This document shows positions 43,587-57,868 of a DNA stretch of 64,000 nucleotides, one piece after another (the stretch's first letter is position 1; every line of letters begins with the position of its first letter). The notes below the pieces were generated by a model. That model had not been told where the DNA came from. It was given only the letters and a program-made list of their open reading frames with translations, and searched no databases. The translations under genes were made by a program, and so were the position numbers. Origin of the DNA: Haemonchus contortus (Eukaryota; Nematoda; Chromadorea; Rhabditida; Trichostrongylidae); the NCBI GenBank assembly GCA_000469685.2, contig LS997565.1:12272505-12336504 (forward strand). Reading direction: 5' to 3'.

Positions 43587-44622
43587 GTGTTAACCATTGC
43601 TATTTGGATAGCCTGTTTTTGCTCTGAGTTGTTAAAAAACAGTATCACCTTCTATATATTACCACCAGTCAATAGCCATTTGATCAAGTACAGGTACTGT
43701 AGAAGGGAGAAGCAAGCTGTTGAACATCTTCTATTATTAGCGAAGAGTAGTTGGTATCAGCGTATTGCAAGGAATATATTTTGATTTTAGTTTTTCTCAA
43801 ATAGGTATTCGATGGTAAGAGGACAAAGAAGAACGGGATGCGATTTTCAATTTCTTGCTAACTACTGTGCCTCAATCGCTGATATCGGCAGTTTTATCCG
43901 CTATACCGCTTTGAAACAGAAATGTATAGGGTGGAGTGGACTGAAAAATCAGAACGGTTGTTTTCTACAGTATATATGTACATCACATGAATGGATGACA
44001 CACTGTGAACTTCTGGTTACAGTACTGACAATTCATACTTGGCTGATGCTCATTAGAATTACAAGGGAAGGCTACCTGACCGCAGAGACCATTCGAGATG
44101 AGATGTATACCGCCGTAGGTGATCACGAACGCTGATATCAAATCTGTGTTTTGAATAAGCTGAGCAAATCTGTGAACAAAGCAACGGAGCGGATTCCCTA
44201 TGTGTTGTACCACTGTACCGAACGGATCATATTTTCTTCTTCGATTTCTTCCTCTCTTTCTTCCCTAATGTTACTTATGGTCCGTCAAAGGGTCCGCTGT
44301 TTTTGGTAGGAGTCCCGCTTCCTTTCACCTGCGGCATCCTCTGCCGTTACTTGAGCTTCAGAGCGAGGTCCTTCTTGTCGCATCTCTCCAACTCTTCGTT
44401 GGGGAGGGCTCTTAGCCTCAAACTCCGATGCCTCCTTTTTCGGATGATTTTATGGTGCTCTCACTATGAGCATAGGGCTACGGTAGTGAGTGCCTGTTTG
44501 ACTGGCAGCGCTATGGAATACGCGATACTGCTTTCAACGACTCAGAGCAGAAAGAGGCTATCCAAATAACAATAGCTTACATTTGGGATATTTAAGGGGC
44601 GCTTCTCTGGCACCAAAATGTC
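43587..44622. repeat. spacer of palindrome P2 (inverted relative to P1 spacer)
   Basis: Reverse complement of 26611-27534, except for about 100 bp extra at about 44048-44155. That extra part resembles the end of element R1: 'acaagggaaggctacctgac' at 44072, and 'gatgtataccgccgtagg' downstream. Hence part of the spacer derives from an R1-type end. Confidence 0.8.
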
Positions 44623-45268
44623 CTGAGGCTTGTTGACACTGCGATTCCCTTGGATAATCTTTTGAAAATGGGCAATCCATTTCAGAATTACATCGCATTA
44701 ATAATGATAGCTTCAAACGAACCCTTTTTTCATAGGGTAATATGGAACCAGAATATCGGCTATAAAAGGCCGAAGCCCTCAGTTGAAGACCAGCAACGCA
44801 TTCAGTTGCTTCGTTCTTTTCTTGTTGCCTTCAGAGTAATTTCAGCATCGTCCTATGTTGACAGAAATGCCGCGGGACCAGGGAATCTCCACCTTCCCTA
44901 CAATTGACCCACAAATTTTGAAATATCTTGACAAACGCTTGATTTCGGGTAATCAGTTCAACATACGAACTGAGAAAAATTTGTTGTGATGCAGCCCTTT
45001 CGAGGGTATCGCTTCAGGCCGATGGTGGTTGAGCTAAAACTTGAAAACACTCCGATCTTTCGCTCATCACACCGTGAACTTTAATCCTAGCTAATCACTT
45101 AGCCAACATGGATAAAGTAAATCATAAAGCCCGGATGTTCAGTGACCCTTTGCAAACACAATAAAGTTCGCATCCATGAGAGTGAGTCCCGTAAACAGCT
45201 CACACATCCATACATTTGATCTAATATAAACTCAAAAATTTTCTGTCACTACTATTCCAGTCATCCAG

Positions 45269-47529
<2,261 letters not shown>

Positions 47530-48981
47530 GGTGTCAACCGGATGATGGGCAAATCAATAAATTCAATAAAAAGCTATAATAATTACATGGGTAAACTTTC
47601 TCAATCAGTACAGATCAAAAGATGAAAGAATTATTATATAAATCTGAGTGGGTACTCCTTCTCATGCAGGTCCTTGAATTCCAGTCCTTGCCTTTTCGCA
47701 TGACGACGTTTCACGAAAACAATGGAATGGCCCTGAACGTACAGCTAGCAGTGTCTCCTTGCTGATGGCACAGTAGCACAAGTAACTAGGTAGATGCCGC
47801 GCGATATCGATGGAAAAATGTAGAAATTCTGCTAGCAGACGAGCCCTTTCTAGGTGATGAGTGGCTGACAAATTAGTCCTTGTACGCACCGCAGCTAACA
47901 ATTTTCATGTCTATACCTTATGGCTAATTGAATGGCACGTCTTCGTCTGCTTCGTCCTACTGATTCAAGCTTTGCCGAAAATTGACGAACTCGCCTATTC
48001 AAGAGCATTATGGCAGCGTAACTTAGTATCAGATCGTTGTTGTCTGTGACCACCTATGGGCTGATCGGCCTAGGTCAAATAAGCAAGATAACGTTGAAAT
48101 AAGACTAAGACTAGAGTAAGAAAATACAAGTAATCACCTTTTAAAGCTTGTTCTTATAACTTAATGGTACCTCTTCATTGTGGCGTCATCTATGTATATA
48201 CAATGACAGATCCCTTCTTTCATGTGCATTCCCTTCCACATAGTTTCAAACACATTAAGTGACGAAGGGCCTAGAACAGCACTAAATAACCCGCACCTTG
48301 CCGCTGTTACTAACGCTGTTGCTCCCATTATCACCGTTGGTCTCTTTCTCCGGTATGTACGGTAGTTTACCGTATTCTAAGTTGCGCATGTACGAGAGAA
48401 GTGAAGAACAAACCGATTTTTACCTCAAAATCATTCACACAAACGACTCTTTGACAAGAATTTTTTTGTTCTTCGCGTGGGAGATGTAGCAGCTTTCCAA
48501 AAAGAATCACCTAGTGGTTCGCGCCAAAAAAAGTTTCAAGTTTTTGCGAAGTTTCGCATGTTGGACTAGATATATCAGTATTGAAACTGAAAAAACTATG
48601 CACGAGCATTTTATCAAAACTGCAGAATGCATTTCCGAAGCAAATTATGAGCCTTCAATTTCACTGAAGAGCGCTAATTCGAAATGCGCACTAGACCGGT
48701 GGGCAACAAGGGTAGTTTTGCTCCCCTAGCAGAGGATGTGGATGTGCTCTCTGCATCGCTAAAATTTTTGCGAAAAGCTGGTATGCCATCAACATTTTGA
48801 CGGCCCAGTAATACGTCGCTCTGCGGCTGAGTAGCATCACGCTTTTTTCCCTCGTGATGGTCTTGTTAACAGTTCGAGCCTACACCGTCCTCATGCGAGT
48901 TTTGACCATTCATGGATTGCTAGATAAGTTACTAACGCTTTTCTTTTATTATACACCGATCCAATGCTATAAATTCACTCA

Positions 48982-50650
48982 CAAGGGAAGGATACTTGGT
49001 CGCAGTGGCCATTCAAGAGAAGATGTATACCGTCGTAGGTGGTTTCGAACGCTGATCTCAAATCTGTGTTTCAAATCTGCTAAACGATTCTGGGAACAAA
49101 GTTACGGGACCAGTCCCTCTCTGTGTTATATCACAGCGATGAACGGATCACCAAGCCGAGCAAACCGCTTACCTGTGCAATGGTGGCGTAGCGGATAGCG
49201 AGTTGGATTGATAGGTATGCCATCAGGGTTCGGTTCCTTGATGCGTGCGCTCGTTTTGTTTTTCGATAAAATATGTCATAAATGCTCGCAAAACGTTTTT
49301 TGGGCTCAATGTCAGACATCTAGGAAGCTATCTAACATTTCAAGAAAACTGGAAAGGTATTACAGAAACTTTTTTCTGCCCCTCACCGGCCCAACAAGGT
49401 TGGAGTTTTACTCGAACAAAAGAGGAATTCTGAACAATTGCTCGAAATGGCTTCAGAGGCCCCAAGGGGAATGGGTCCAAGTGATTCGTCGTATCAAACG
49501 CTCTTCAGCATGTTGCCGGCGAAATATCTTCCAGATCCTCTACGGTCGCCTGATGATGACAGCGACGATGGATCCCTAACTTCTCGAAAGAAAACCCGTG
49601 CGTTTATGAGAAAATGAGGTTCCGAAGTAAAAGGTAGCCTTCAATTTCGTGATCCGACCCATGAGCTCTACTTTTAAGGCGCTGGTAGAAGAGTGTATCT
49701 TCGACAAAGTGTGAAGTCCTTTTTGGTGGTCACTATCTGGTGCAAACAAGCGGACGGATCTGTCTATCTATAGAGATTAGCGGATAAGTTGGAAAGATGA
49801 AATTAATGTAGAGATCTTATTGACGAACTGGATGACGCTTTAAATCAACAATGAGCACCCATAGGGGACAATTCAAAGAAAGTCGTAGGCGAATTCAGGG
49901 TTTTGAGTGCAGCCGCGGTATCATTTCCCACCGCACCACCACGCTTACCTCATGGAAGGGCTTCTTGAAAGGGCGTTCACCTCATGAATTGATGGATAAT
50001 CATACGTGCACACGAAGTGACATACTTTTGTTCTTCAGTATTTCTTCAACAATGCCAGTCAACCTGTACCACCGCTTCGAAAGCGCGGACAGTATCAGTA
50101 GACAGAATGTATGGACCGTATCCCTCCCAAAGAGGGCTGTGGTCGGATGAGTCATTCGACCGCCGTCTACCGTAAGTGCATGGAGCCGCCGAAGGTTTCG
50201 AAACACCATCTTGACTGTTCGAGGTAGAGAGGCGTGTATATTCGGTCAGATGAAGTAAAAAATTATAGCTTTACTCTTCCCCGTAATCATAAAATGTGAG
50301 TTCGCTCCTTAGATGTCCGACGTTTAGCCTAAAAACGTTTTGCAAGCGTTTATGAAACATTTTATCGAAAGGCAAAACGAGCGCACGCATTAAGGAACCG
50401 AACCCTGATGTCATACCTATCAAGCCAACACACTACCCGCTAGGCCCCCATTGCACAGGTAGGGGGTTCGCTCGGCTTGGTGATCCGTTCATCGCTGTGA
50501 TATAACACAGAGAGGGACTGGTCCCGTAACTTTGTTCCCAGAATCGTTTAGCAGATTTGAAACACAGATTTGAGATCAGCGTTCGAAACCGCCTGCGACG
50601 GTATACATCTTATTTTGAATGGCCACTGCGACCAAGTATCCTTCCCTTGT
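48982..50650. mobile_element. R1 long-inverted-repeat element, copy 2
   Basis: Nearly identical to 19879-21551 over its whole length, including both inverted arms and the tRNA-promoter-like boxes (tggcgtagcgg near 49184; ggttcggttcc near 49228). It contains a 56-codon frame at 49447-49617. It abuts palindrome P2 directly and is followed by the same D segment as copy 1. Confidence 0.85.
49447..49617 (+). other. small protein-like frame inside R1 (56 aa)
   Basis: ATG 49447 opens a frame with MASEAPRGMGPSDSSYQTLF, then PAKYLPDPLRSPDDDSDDGS and a basic end KKTRAFMRK before TGA. Composition looks like a real disordered protein tail. Copy 1 (20346-20519) keeps the frame but an extra T destroys the ATG. 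It could be an exon captured from a host gene. No family recognised. Confidence 0.3.
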
Positions 50651-52291
50651 AAGATATACAATTTTTGCAAGGCGTTCTTTTGTAAAGACTCTTAACTCAT
50701 TCTGAGAGCATTCAAGACATACATTTGTCTATTATTGGAACATGGGCAGTTATATACTATCTCCAGGAAAATTCCAGAAGGTCCTCGTGTGAATGTACAT
50801 TTAGTTTATGATTCATCGATCTCATCCATATTGAAAAATATAAATTGGCGCTCAAGTAATCACACCTATTATGGAAATAAATAGTTTTGTCGATGATAAG
50901 GATGTAGGTATGAATAGTCACCGATTGTATTGTTTTCTTTTCTACAGTGTATTTTTCACCCTCAGAAAGCGCTTTTCTTGTCGGCAAAGCGGCTACTCGT
51001 GCAGGATGAAATATGTAGAGAGCAAAGCCGAATAGTAATACGTCTTCGATTCCTCTTTTCACTTATATCTTACTAGCTTCAGGGAAAACCAATAACACTG
51101 ATGTCACCGCACCCTATATTTTACTTCATCAATACATCGACCTTTCCGAGGAGTCTCAGTCCAAAAAAACCATTCAAAAATGTCTTTGCAGTAGTTCGTG
51201 TAAATTTGGGCTCTTTGAGATTGTTTGTGAGCACTGTCTGCGACCCAACACCATCAATGTACTGGTTAGAGGTATTTCTACAAAGTCTGACCTCAACCCT
51301 TCTACCACCAGGATGAACTACTCACACCGGAAAAGGACGAAAATTTCTTATTGCACGCTCCTGGAAAATGGTGAGAGTACTCTCTCAGAAACGACAACTG
51401 CACCCGTTAAGAAAAATTGTAGGACTGTCTGCATATGTTCATAAAAGGATATCGGCAGAGTCTGTTGGCTTTATTCTATCCTGTTTTGGATTGCTTTCCC
51501 ATAGTGGACTTTTAATCAAAGTCAGAGAGATGTTGTGAACCCATATACATATGGCTTATATAGTGATGTGATGTTGCGATCAGGTCAGCAGCCGGACTTG
51601 GTACGATCGGGTGAGAAAACAGGATATCATTCATGCAGACGGCTCCTATGCTGCTGAAGGTGGGAGAAGAACGGCTGCATAGGTGTGAGCACGTGTTGTC
51701 ATGAATTCGATATCTTTCGTCTAGAGATGGGATTTGAAGCTCAAGGAAACTCACTACAAGTAGCTTCAAAGTTAATGGGAGAGATGTGATGAGAAATGGC
51801 TCCTGTGAAGCCGAGTCATGTTGCTATGCTCTCAAACATATCTGGGGTCAGCTATTTATCCCAGAGGGATGGGAGGGTTGGTTGGTTTTGGAGAGTATCA
51901 ACCCGGATTCTGATCGCCGGACAATGCAGAGATGGTCCAGTTGCGAAAGACTGCGGTGTTGTTGTTGTTATTTGTTGCTTTTTTATTTTGATGATGAGAA
52001 AACAAATCGATGACACATCGCTGATTGGAAATATAAATATAGCCAACTAGCATTTGTTGTCGAAACAGCAAACACAGTCTTTTCCATCCACGGAAGGCAT
52101 TCCTGAAGAGCGATCCTGAAACAGAGAACATTGATTTTTTGAGAAGTTCAGCTCTTCTTTTCAGTTCCAGCTCTGCCTCTGGAATACTTTCAATTCACCC
52201 AGCTATACTATATCCCTGCTAATGGTAAATTCAGGTAAAGCTGTGGCATTCAAGGTTACCGGTGTTTATCAGGAGCTACTAGTTGCTAGTA

Positions 52292-53379
52292 CAGGGTGTC
52301 CCAAATGATTTTTAATGTAGAAATAATCTGTCAAATTCACATTACCTGCTATTAGTTATTTGCATAAGAAGGTTTCCTTGCAATATGCATGGTTACTGAT
52401 GTGGAACTCCCAATATCTTTCAGATGGAGGAGGCTCATTCAATGCCACTTGCAATCATTGACACGCGAGAGGTGGAAGGGCATTACGAAATTCCTCGGGA
52501 TTTTCACAGTAACCGTATAAGAGGCTATTAAACGATATAGAAAAGAAGATTGAAGAGACAAACCAGGAAAGGTAAAAAAGCCAATGTTCAAAGAGAGGAC
52601 TATTAAAATGGTCCGTCTGCCGATCGGTCGGGATTTTGGGTGACCCATCAAAAGGAAGTGAACGGGCACGGCTTATCCGAGTTATCGCGATGGAAGAATG
52701 TCATGCAGGAGCTTCACTGCCGTTCCTATCGTATGCAGAAATTTCGCTTCAATTCCGATCTCAACAGAATATGCTATCAGAATAGTAAAATGATGTTTCC
52801 CGAGGAAATCACTGGCAAGGGTAAGCCGCTCATGGTTTCTTCGGGGCAGGCATGAAAATTGACCAAGACCAGTACTCAAACGGCGTACTGATGGAAGTAA
52901 ATGAAACATTTTTCCGACTACGTTTTCTGAAACATCTCGTAGTCCTTCCAGCAGGATGCTTCTCCAGCCCACAGAGCCATGCTTGCCCGCGAGTGGTGCC
53001 GACGACAGCTGCCCGACTTCATTGATGAAGAGGAATGGCCATTCTATTTTCCAGAACTTGACTCACTTGAATTCCACGAATGGTCCCTGATTAGAAGAGG
53101 ACCTGTCGAATTTGCAGTCCCAGTTTGGAGTCCCAGAATGCAAAAGCTGGAGAACGGTTTGGAAGAAATGGAGAAGGATACCTGCGTGCCACATGCGATC
53201 AGGTCGAGAGCAAACTTTGACTTCTATCCGCGCTCACGAGGGATATTTTGAAGTGCGACTTTAGCATGTTGTAGCACATAGTGTTAGCTAGCGTGCATAG
53301 AAATTCCATCGTCTTTTGCAGCTGAGAAGTTTTAAATATATTGCTATAAATCGGCGCCAATAATTTTTGGAACACCCTG
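52292..53379 (+). mobile_element. Tc1/mariner-superfamily transposon, decayed
   Basis: Inverted ends cagggtgtcccaaa at the left and ttttggaacaccctg at the right. TA flanks at 52290-52291 and 53380-53381. Unit A at about 12016-12030 shows the uninterrupted site ('gctagtacaatcacgg'). Inside, frames give LPFLSYAEISLQF, QQDASPAHRA-like (second Asp), ADDSCPTS and EEWPFYFPELDSLEFHEWS, the 'PDLNPLDF' third-acid box. Stops and frameshifts break the transposase. Total length is 1088 bp. Confidence 0.88.
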
Positions 53380-53617
53380 TATAATCACGGCGCATTCATC
53401 AGCGATTCAAGCTAAGTTTACGAAAATTCTAAGAATAGGGAAAATCATTCCTACCTCCCAGTCAGTCCTTAAACAGATACTAGCTTGGTCATATATGGAT
53501 TCATAGATTTATTCCACGTATCCTATTAAACTCCTAAATTCGGCGTAGACGATGGTGAAGAGTTTCATCCTGGACCATTCAGCAGAAACTTTTTCTCATT
53601 GAACATTTCGATACATC

Positions 53618-55379
53618 TGGTAATGCTAGGTTAGAGGGAGAAAGCGTGATGGAGTCCTTTGACGTCACCTCGCTATACACTAATGTGTCGAATGACTGTG
53701 CTATGCAAGCAATAAGTGAAATCCTCAACGAACATGAAAACTCTGTTAATCTACATATATGGCCTTTCAATACCACAGGTCATGACACTCCTCGGAGAGT
53801 GTCTATCGTGCAACGTATTTAAATGGTCGAGCGAGTATTACCAGCAGATTAGAGGACTAGCGATGGGGCAAAGGCTTGCACCAGTACTCGCAGTGGCATT
53901 CATGTCAAAAATTGAACAACCTGTTTTAGAACGTAGACCCATTCTATACTGTCGTTATATAGACGATTGCTTTATTGTGTGCTCCACCCAAGTGGAGATG
54001 GACACCTGTTTGGAATTGTTTAACCAACAGTCGGAACATATAAAGCTTACACGGGAGAAACCGGCAGACGACTGGCTCGCGTTCCTCAATGTCCAGGTTC
54101 GGATAACTGCGGGTACCTTTAGGACTAAATGGTATCGTAAGCCTACCAGCAAAAACATACTAGTCCACTTCCGTTCCGCCCATCCATCAAACACTAAGAA
54201 GGCCATCATAAGGAATATGTTGCACACTGCCTCTCGAGTTTCCTCAGGAGGCGAGGAGAAAACAGAGTCGATACGACAGGCGCTCCGCATAGCTCAGGCA
54301 AACGGCTACGAGACCTCAAGATTGCCATTTCGACACAGGCGAAGGGCGGCCGCACTTAATCTTCACGAGGAAGAGGAAACAAAAGTTCCATTTTGTGTCC
54401 CGTTCATATCAGACGAATTAAGTGCGGCCATACGATCATGTGTGAAGAAGGCAGGTCTTCAGGACATGGTGAGAGTCGTGGATATCCCACCCTCGAACCT
54501 CAAACAACGATTGGTCCGAAATCGCCTGTACGACCCCTATGCACAACGCCTTCGTGTGTCATTTGCCCATACGGTAAGGAAGGAGACTGCATGTCATCCG
54601 GTGTTGTATACTTAATCTCGTGTCTTCAGTGCAAAGAGGAATATATCGGGGGAACAGGCAGGCCTCTTTGCATCAGGATAAAGGAGCACCTGGATGGCAT
54701 GCAAAAGTCGAGAACAGCGACTCCTTTAGGAGAGCATAGGGTACGATGTCATGGGGACACGAGGTTCGAGGTGGCGGTCACGATATTATCACGTGAATCC
54801 GATATTGCGGCGCGGCGAACCTTAGAGGCCTTTTGGATCATGGCTAAGGCCCCTAAAATTAACCGGAGGGAGGAGTGCGTGGCGGCTACCACAGAGCTGG
54901 CGCCCTTTGCAGCACTATGTGGGTTTTGACCTACGCTGTCGATCCCCCGCGGGGTCCTCTCGGCGGGGCGGGGTAGGGGCTTATACAGTAATCGATAGGA
55001 GTTGATTGGGAAGGGGTCAGCGGCGCGCTCAGCCTTGTGTGGCTTCTTGAGGGAGTTTGATCTACGTGATCAGCCTCTTGGAGGCCCCTGAAGCAAGTTG
55101 ACCTGAGGCTCACCCCTATTTAAACCGCAGCCACACCAGCTTAGGGTGATCGGTGGACCCCAAAGGTCGACTGTCCCAAAGGTTAGTTACCATCTTTCGA
55201 CTTCCTAGTAGTCCGCGCCCTTTGAACTTTCTTTGTAGGTTGAAATAGTGCTTGATCGGATGGTTTCTCAAGTGCCTTTTGTCTTTCCAGGCTCCGAGGA
55301 AGGTGAAGGCATCGAAACGTCAGCCTAATAAAGTTTGTTAATATCTCGGTTGTACAGCTTAAAGAATCAATTTCAAACG
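53618..55379 (+). mobile_element. Penelope-like element, 5'-truncated, with 11-bp target duplication
   Basis: TTCGATACATC flanks it at 53607-53617 and 55380-55390. Reading frames give FDVTSLYTNVSND (RT motif A region), a frameshift near 53755, QVMTLLGECLSCNVFKWS, RGLAMGQRLAPVLA, and the catalytic box CRYIDDCFIVCS. A second shift near 54540 leads into the linker TPSCVICPYGKEGDC and the GIY-YIG nuclease VVYLISCLQCKEEYIGGTGR. RT plus C-terminal GIY-YIG is unique to Penelope-like elements. It starts in mid-RT, so it is a truncated insertion; two shifts make it inactive. The 3' non-coding tail (54930-55379) holds a hammerhead-like motif and AATAAA (55327). Confidence 0.92.
55290..55325 (+). ncRNA. 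hammerhead-ribozyme-like motif in Penelope 3' tail
   Basis: GGCT (55290-55293) can pair with AGCC (55322-55325). The core reads ccgagga, then a small stem-loop ggtg/aagg/catc, then gaaac-gtc. This resembles the hammerhead core CUGANGA..GAAA..GUC, with C for U at one core position. Penelope elements are known to carry minimal hammerheads near their ends, followed by sequence like the taataaag seen here. Activity is unproven and the core change may kill it. Confidence 0.5.
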
Positions 55380-55636
55380 TTCGATACATCGTTTCAATGA
55401 GTTGGAGACTTACCAGGCGAGGAACGAATCTAGAATATTGTTACCAAGGTAGAGAAGGTTTCCGTGGACCCACAGCATCGATATATAACCGGCCAGACCT
55501 CTTTCATCCAGTCGGCAACAAGACGACAAATATTCTACGAATCATGGTGATCCATTCCTGCTTTTGAAAATGGCAACCGCTGTGGGCAAAACACTTCGAA
55601 GCAGAGGAAATGAGATCTTCAGGAGGTTCTCGCAAG

Positions 55637-55775
55637 TGGTTTTTGATCCTGTTTTTCCTTGTTTTCAGCCCTTCGAATTGGCTTGGGCGCGACGCGACCG
55701 CGTAGACCAACCGTCTGCCTCCCTCTTTCCCCCTAGCACTCTCTCGGCTGGCACGCCGGCGGACTATGAAAGCAG
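55637..55775. repeat. short element related to 13237-13422, reverse orientation
   Basis: The stretch 'tggtttttgatcctgttttt' to 'actatgaaagcagcc' is the reverse complement of most of the unit A element at another site. One end (gaaagcagcc) is the same terminus; the other end appears truncated. Confidence 0.5.
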
Positions 55776-56214
55776 CCATATTGAACAGCCACTACACTTC
55801 TCATAGGGATGTACGAAAGCCTAAATGGTTAGATAGTTGCTGGCGGAAGCGAAAGCTGTTCGCCAAATATAGCCTGCGCAAAAGTCAACAACGAATCAAG
55901 GCGATGGTATAGCTGTCAAATCTTGAGGAGGAAACAGTGAGTCAGGTATGATCATGGAATTGCTCATGACTACATATAGCTGAGCAGAGTTGCAGTGATT
56001 ACTCTAAATTGTCCGATTTTTACTGCTCATCCTGACGAACAAATTTATACACCACGTTTTTCTTGGCGTGATAATTAATCGGGAACGAAGAACGCTGTAG
56101 AAAGAAATTGCGCTCACGTAAACTGTGGCATTCCGTATTTGGAAACCATGCAGAATTCGTCTCCGTAGTGCAGTGCCTTTGCAGACGCAGCGTTGCATTC
56201 GTTTATGGTAATTG

Positions 56215-56465
56215 GGGGACGGGACGAACGTGCGTCCGAGGGTGCGCGCGGCAAATTGCGCGGAGAAGTTCGTGACGATTTGTACGACTGCGGCGCCAAT
56301 TTTCGGGGCACAAGCTCGAAGTAGTGTAGTTTGGTAGGGTCAGATGATCCTCCTAATCCACTCTTTTTCAAATATGGGCCCCCATGATAGGCGCCAAAGT
56401 CGTTCAATCATTACGAACTTCGCCGCGCAATTCACATCCTCGGGCGCATGCTCGTTCACATACCC
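56215..56465. mobile_element. MITE related to 10694-10955
   Basis: Shares the inverted ends (aacgtgcgtccgagggtgcg, and the complement near 56450) and the inner block 'gcgcggcaaattgcgcgg' with the hAT-like MITE at 10694. Unit A lacks it at this place. Ends are imprecise and no target duplication is clear. Confidence 0.65.
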
Positions 56466-57137
56466 ATTTGTGGCCCCCTCGTATACCATATGCGACACTG
56501 TCAGGCCGGAAAATAGCCGATATAGGGCGTTATAAAGGCTCGAATTTTGTACCATGTGTATGCGCGAACAAGTTCTAATGGCGCTGCATAGGCTGCACCA
56601 TTCACAAGGAAACCCATGTAGGAAGTTCAAACAGTTTGCCATGAACCATAGCGACAGGGAAAGGGAATTCTGGAAAGTTTTGGCTTGGTATAGTCAACTC
56701 CTTGCGCAATAGCATCCAGCTGAAATCTCGTCCAAACTCCTCTCCCATATCTTTTCCATCATGGAAGTCTCCTACAACCTCTATTTTCACTACTTCTGAG
56801 GAGCCTTATTTAACACAGAGTCGGCGAATTTTCGCTCCCTTCACTGCCGATTCGCTATCGCCGCTCGCTTACTTTTCTTGACCGTTTATACCTTTCATTT
56901 TCGTTGTATTTCACTCAGTCATACTCTACTATTTACATGGTTGTTATGGTTACCCAATCAAGCCTTTCAAATGAAACTGACTGATTTTTTTAGTTCAGTA
57001 TTAATTGGAATGGAAGAGATGTTGGGAACTAACCGTCGTCAAACGCATCGAAAGAGCTTCCATAGCACAGCATGTACTGCATCTAAACCAACAAGTTTTG
57101 ATTGATGTTTTCTTTCATGTGTAGTCTGAAATGTAAG

Positions 57138-57868
57138 TTACCGGGCCATATTATTGCCATTTCTATCCAAGCAATCCATTGTGTAAAACGCACCATCTAC
57201 GATAGTTCTAACCGCAGTGCGACGTGTACAAGCTGCACAAAATGTATATAGTCAATCGATCTACTTTTTATCGTTCAGATTAAGGAAGAGGGAGGCCAGG
57301 TGAGTTTCTTTTCGTTTACTTGGTGTGAATGTCAGGTTCACTGGTCGAGATGCGTGTCGGCTTTTGAGGATTGAGTATAACTTACTGAAATCACACGGTA
57401 GTCTTTCAGGGTTCGGAATAAATCGTGTCTCCGGAAACACCTGAAACGAGCAGAACAATAAATGCAAACTATAAGAAAAGGCCATTATAGTTAGGAATCA
57501 CTTCATAAACCTCATTCAGATTCGCTTCAAGCTATCGAGCAAAGTTTTGTTCTAAGTTTCTATGTAAATATTATTTGGTAACCCCTGAACCTTTCCCTCG
57601 AATAACTTGTTTTGAATTGATGTCTCATCACGTTGTACGTGTGAGTGCTGATAAGCTATGGCATATAAGCCATTAAGAAGGCGGGGGCAAGCGGGGTCTC
57701 GGTAGTGTAAGGGATAGGAGCACGGTCCCCGGAAAGGAAAAGCATGGGTTCGCGTTCCGTCCGAGACTGGAGTTTTGCCCACAAATCGCTAACCTTGTAA
57801 GACTTCTCCTTGAGCTCCTTCCGAGCGGAAATGATGGTAACCAAGACAGCGACGAGAACGAAATGCAT
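57138..57868 (-). CDS. small secreted peptide, copy B (three exons, about 74 aa, altered exon 1)
   Basis: Minus-strand exons 57868-57794, 57440-57386 and 57232-57138 join in the same phases as copy A. The leader is MHFVLVAVLVTIISARK, then ELKEKSYK, whose end lies in or at the edge of an inserted SINE. Exon 2 has VFPETRFIPNPERLPCDFS and exon 3 CTRRTAVRTIVDG and MDCLDRNGNNMAR. All three cysteines are kept. The copy A donor (CCT|GTGAAG) is gone; a GTTAGC donor in inserted sequence restores phase 0. The AATAAA of copy A reads AATCAA here (about 57096-57101), so expression may be reduced. Could be a functional paralogue or an early pseudogene. Confidence 0.6.
57592..57815 (+). mobile_element. SINE-like insertion with tRNA-like head
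   Basis: Compared with unit A (after 14765), about 215 extra bases lie between 'accttt' and 'gctccttccgag'. They contain the tRNA-like sequence at 57695-57767. Ends are blurred because about 10 bp of the host sequence at the splice donor were lost or replaced. Confidence 0.55.
57695..57767 (+). tRNA. tRNA-like sequence / probable tRNA pseudogene (SINE head)
   Basis: The 7-bp acceptor stem gtctcgg/ccgagac is perfect. The D arm gtgt..gcac and the T arm atggg-ttcgcgt-tccgt fold with correct sizes over 72 nt. The anticodon arm is poor: gtccc does not pair with gaaaa, and the variable loop is short. So it is unlikely to be a working tRNA. A tRNA-derived SINE head or a pseudogene explains it best. 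Confidence 0.5.
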
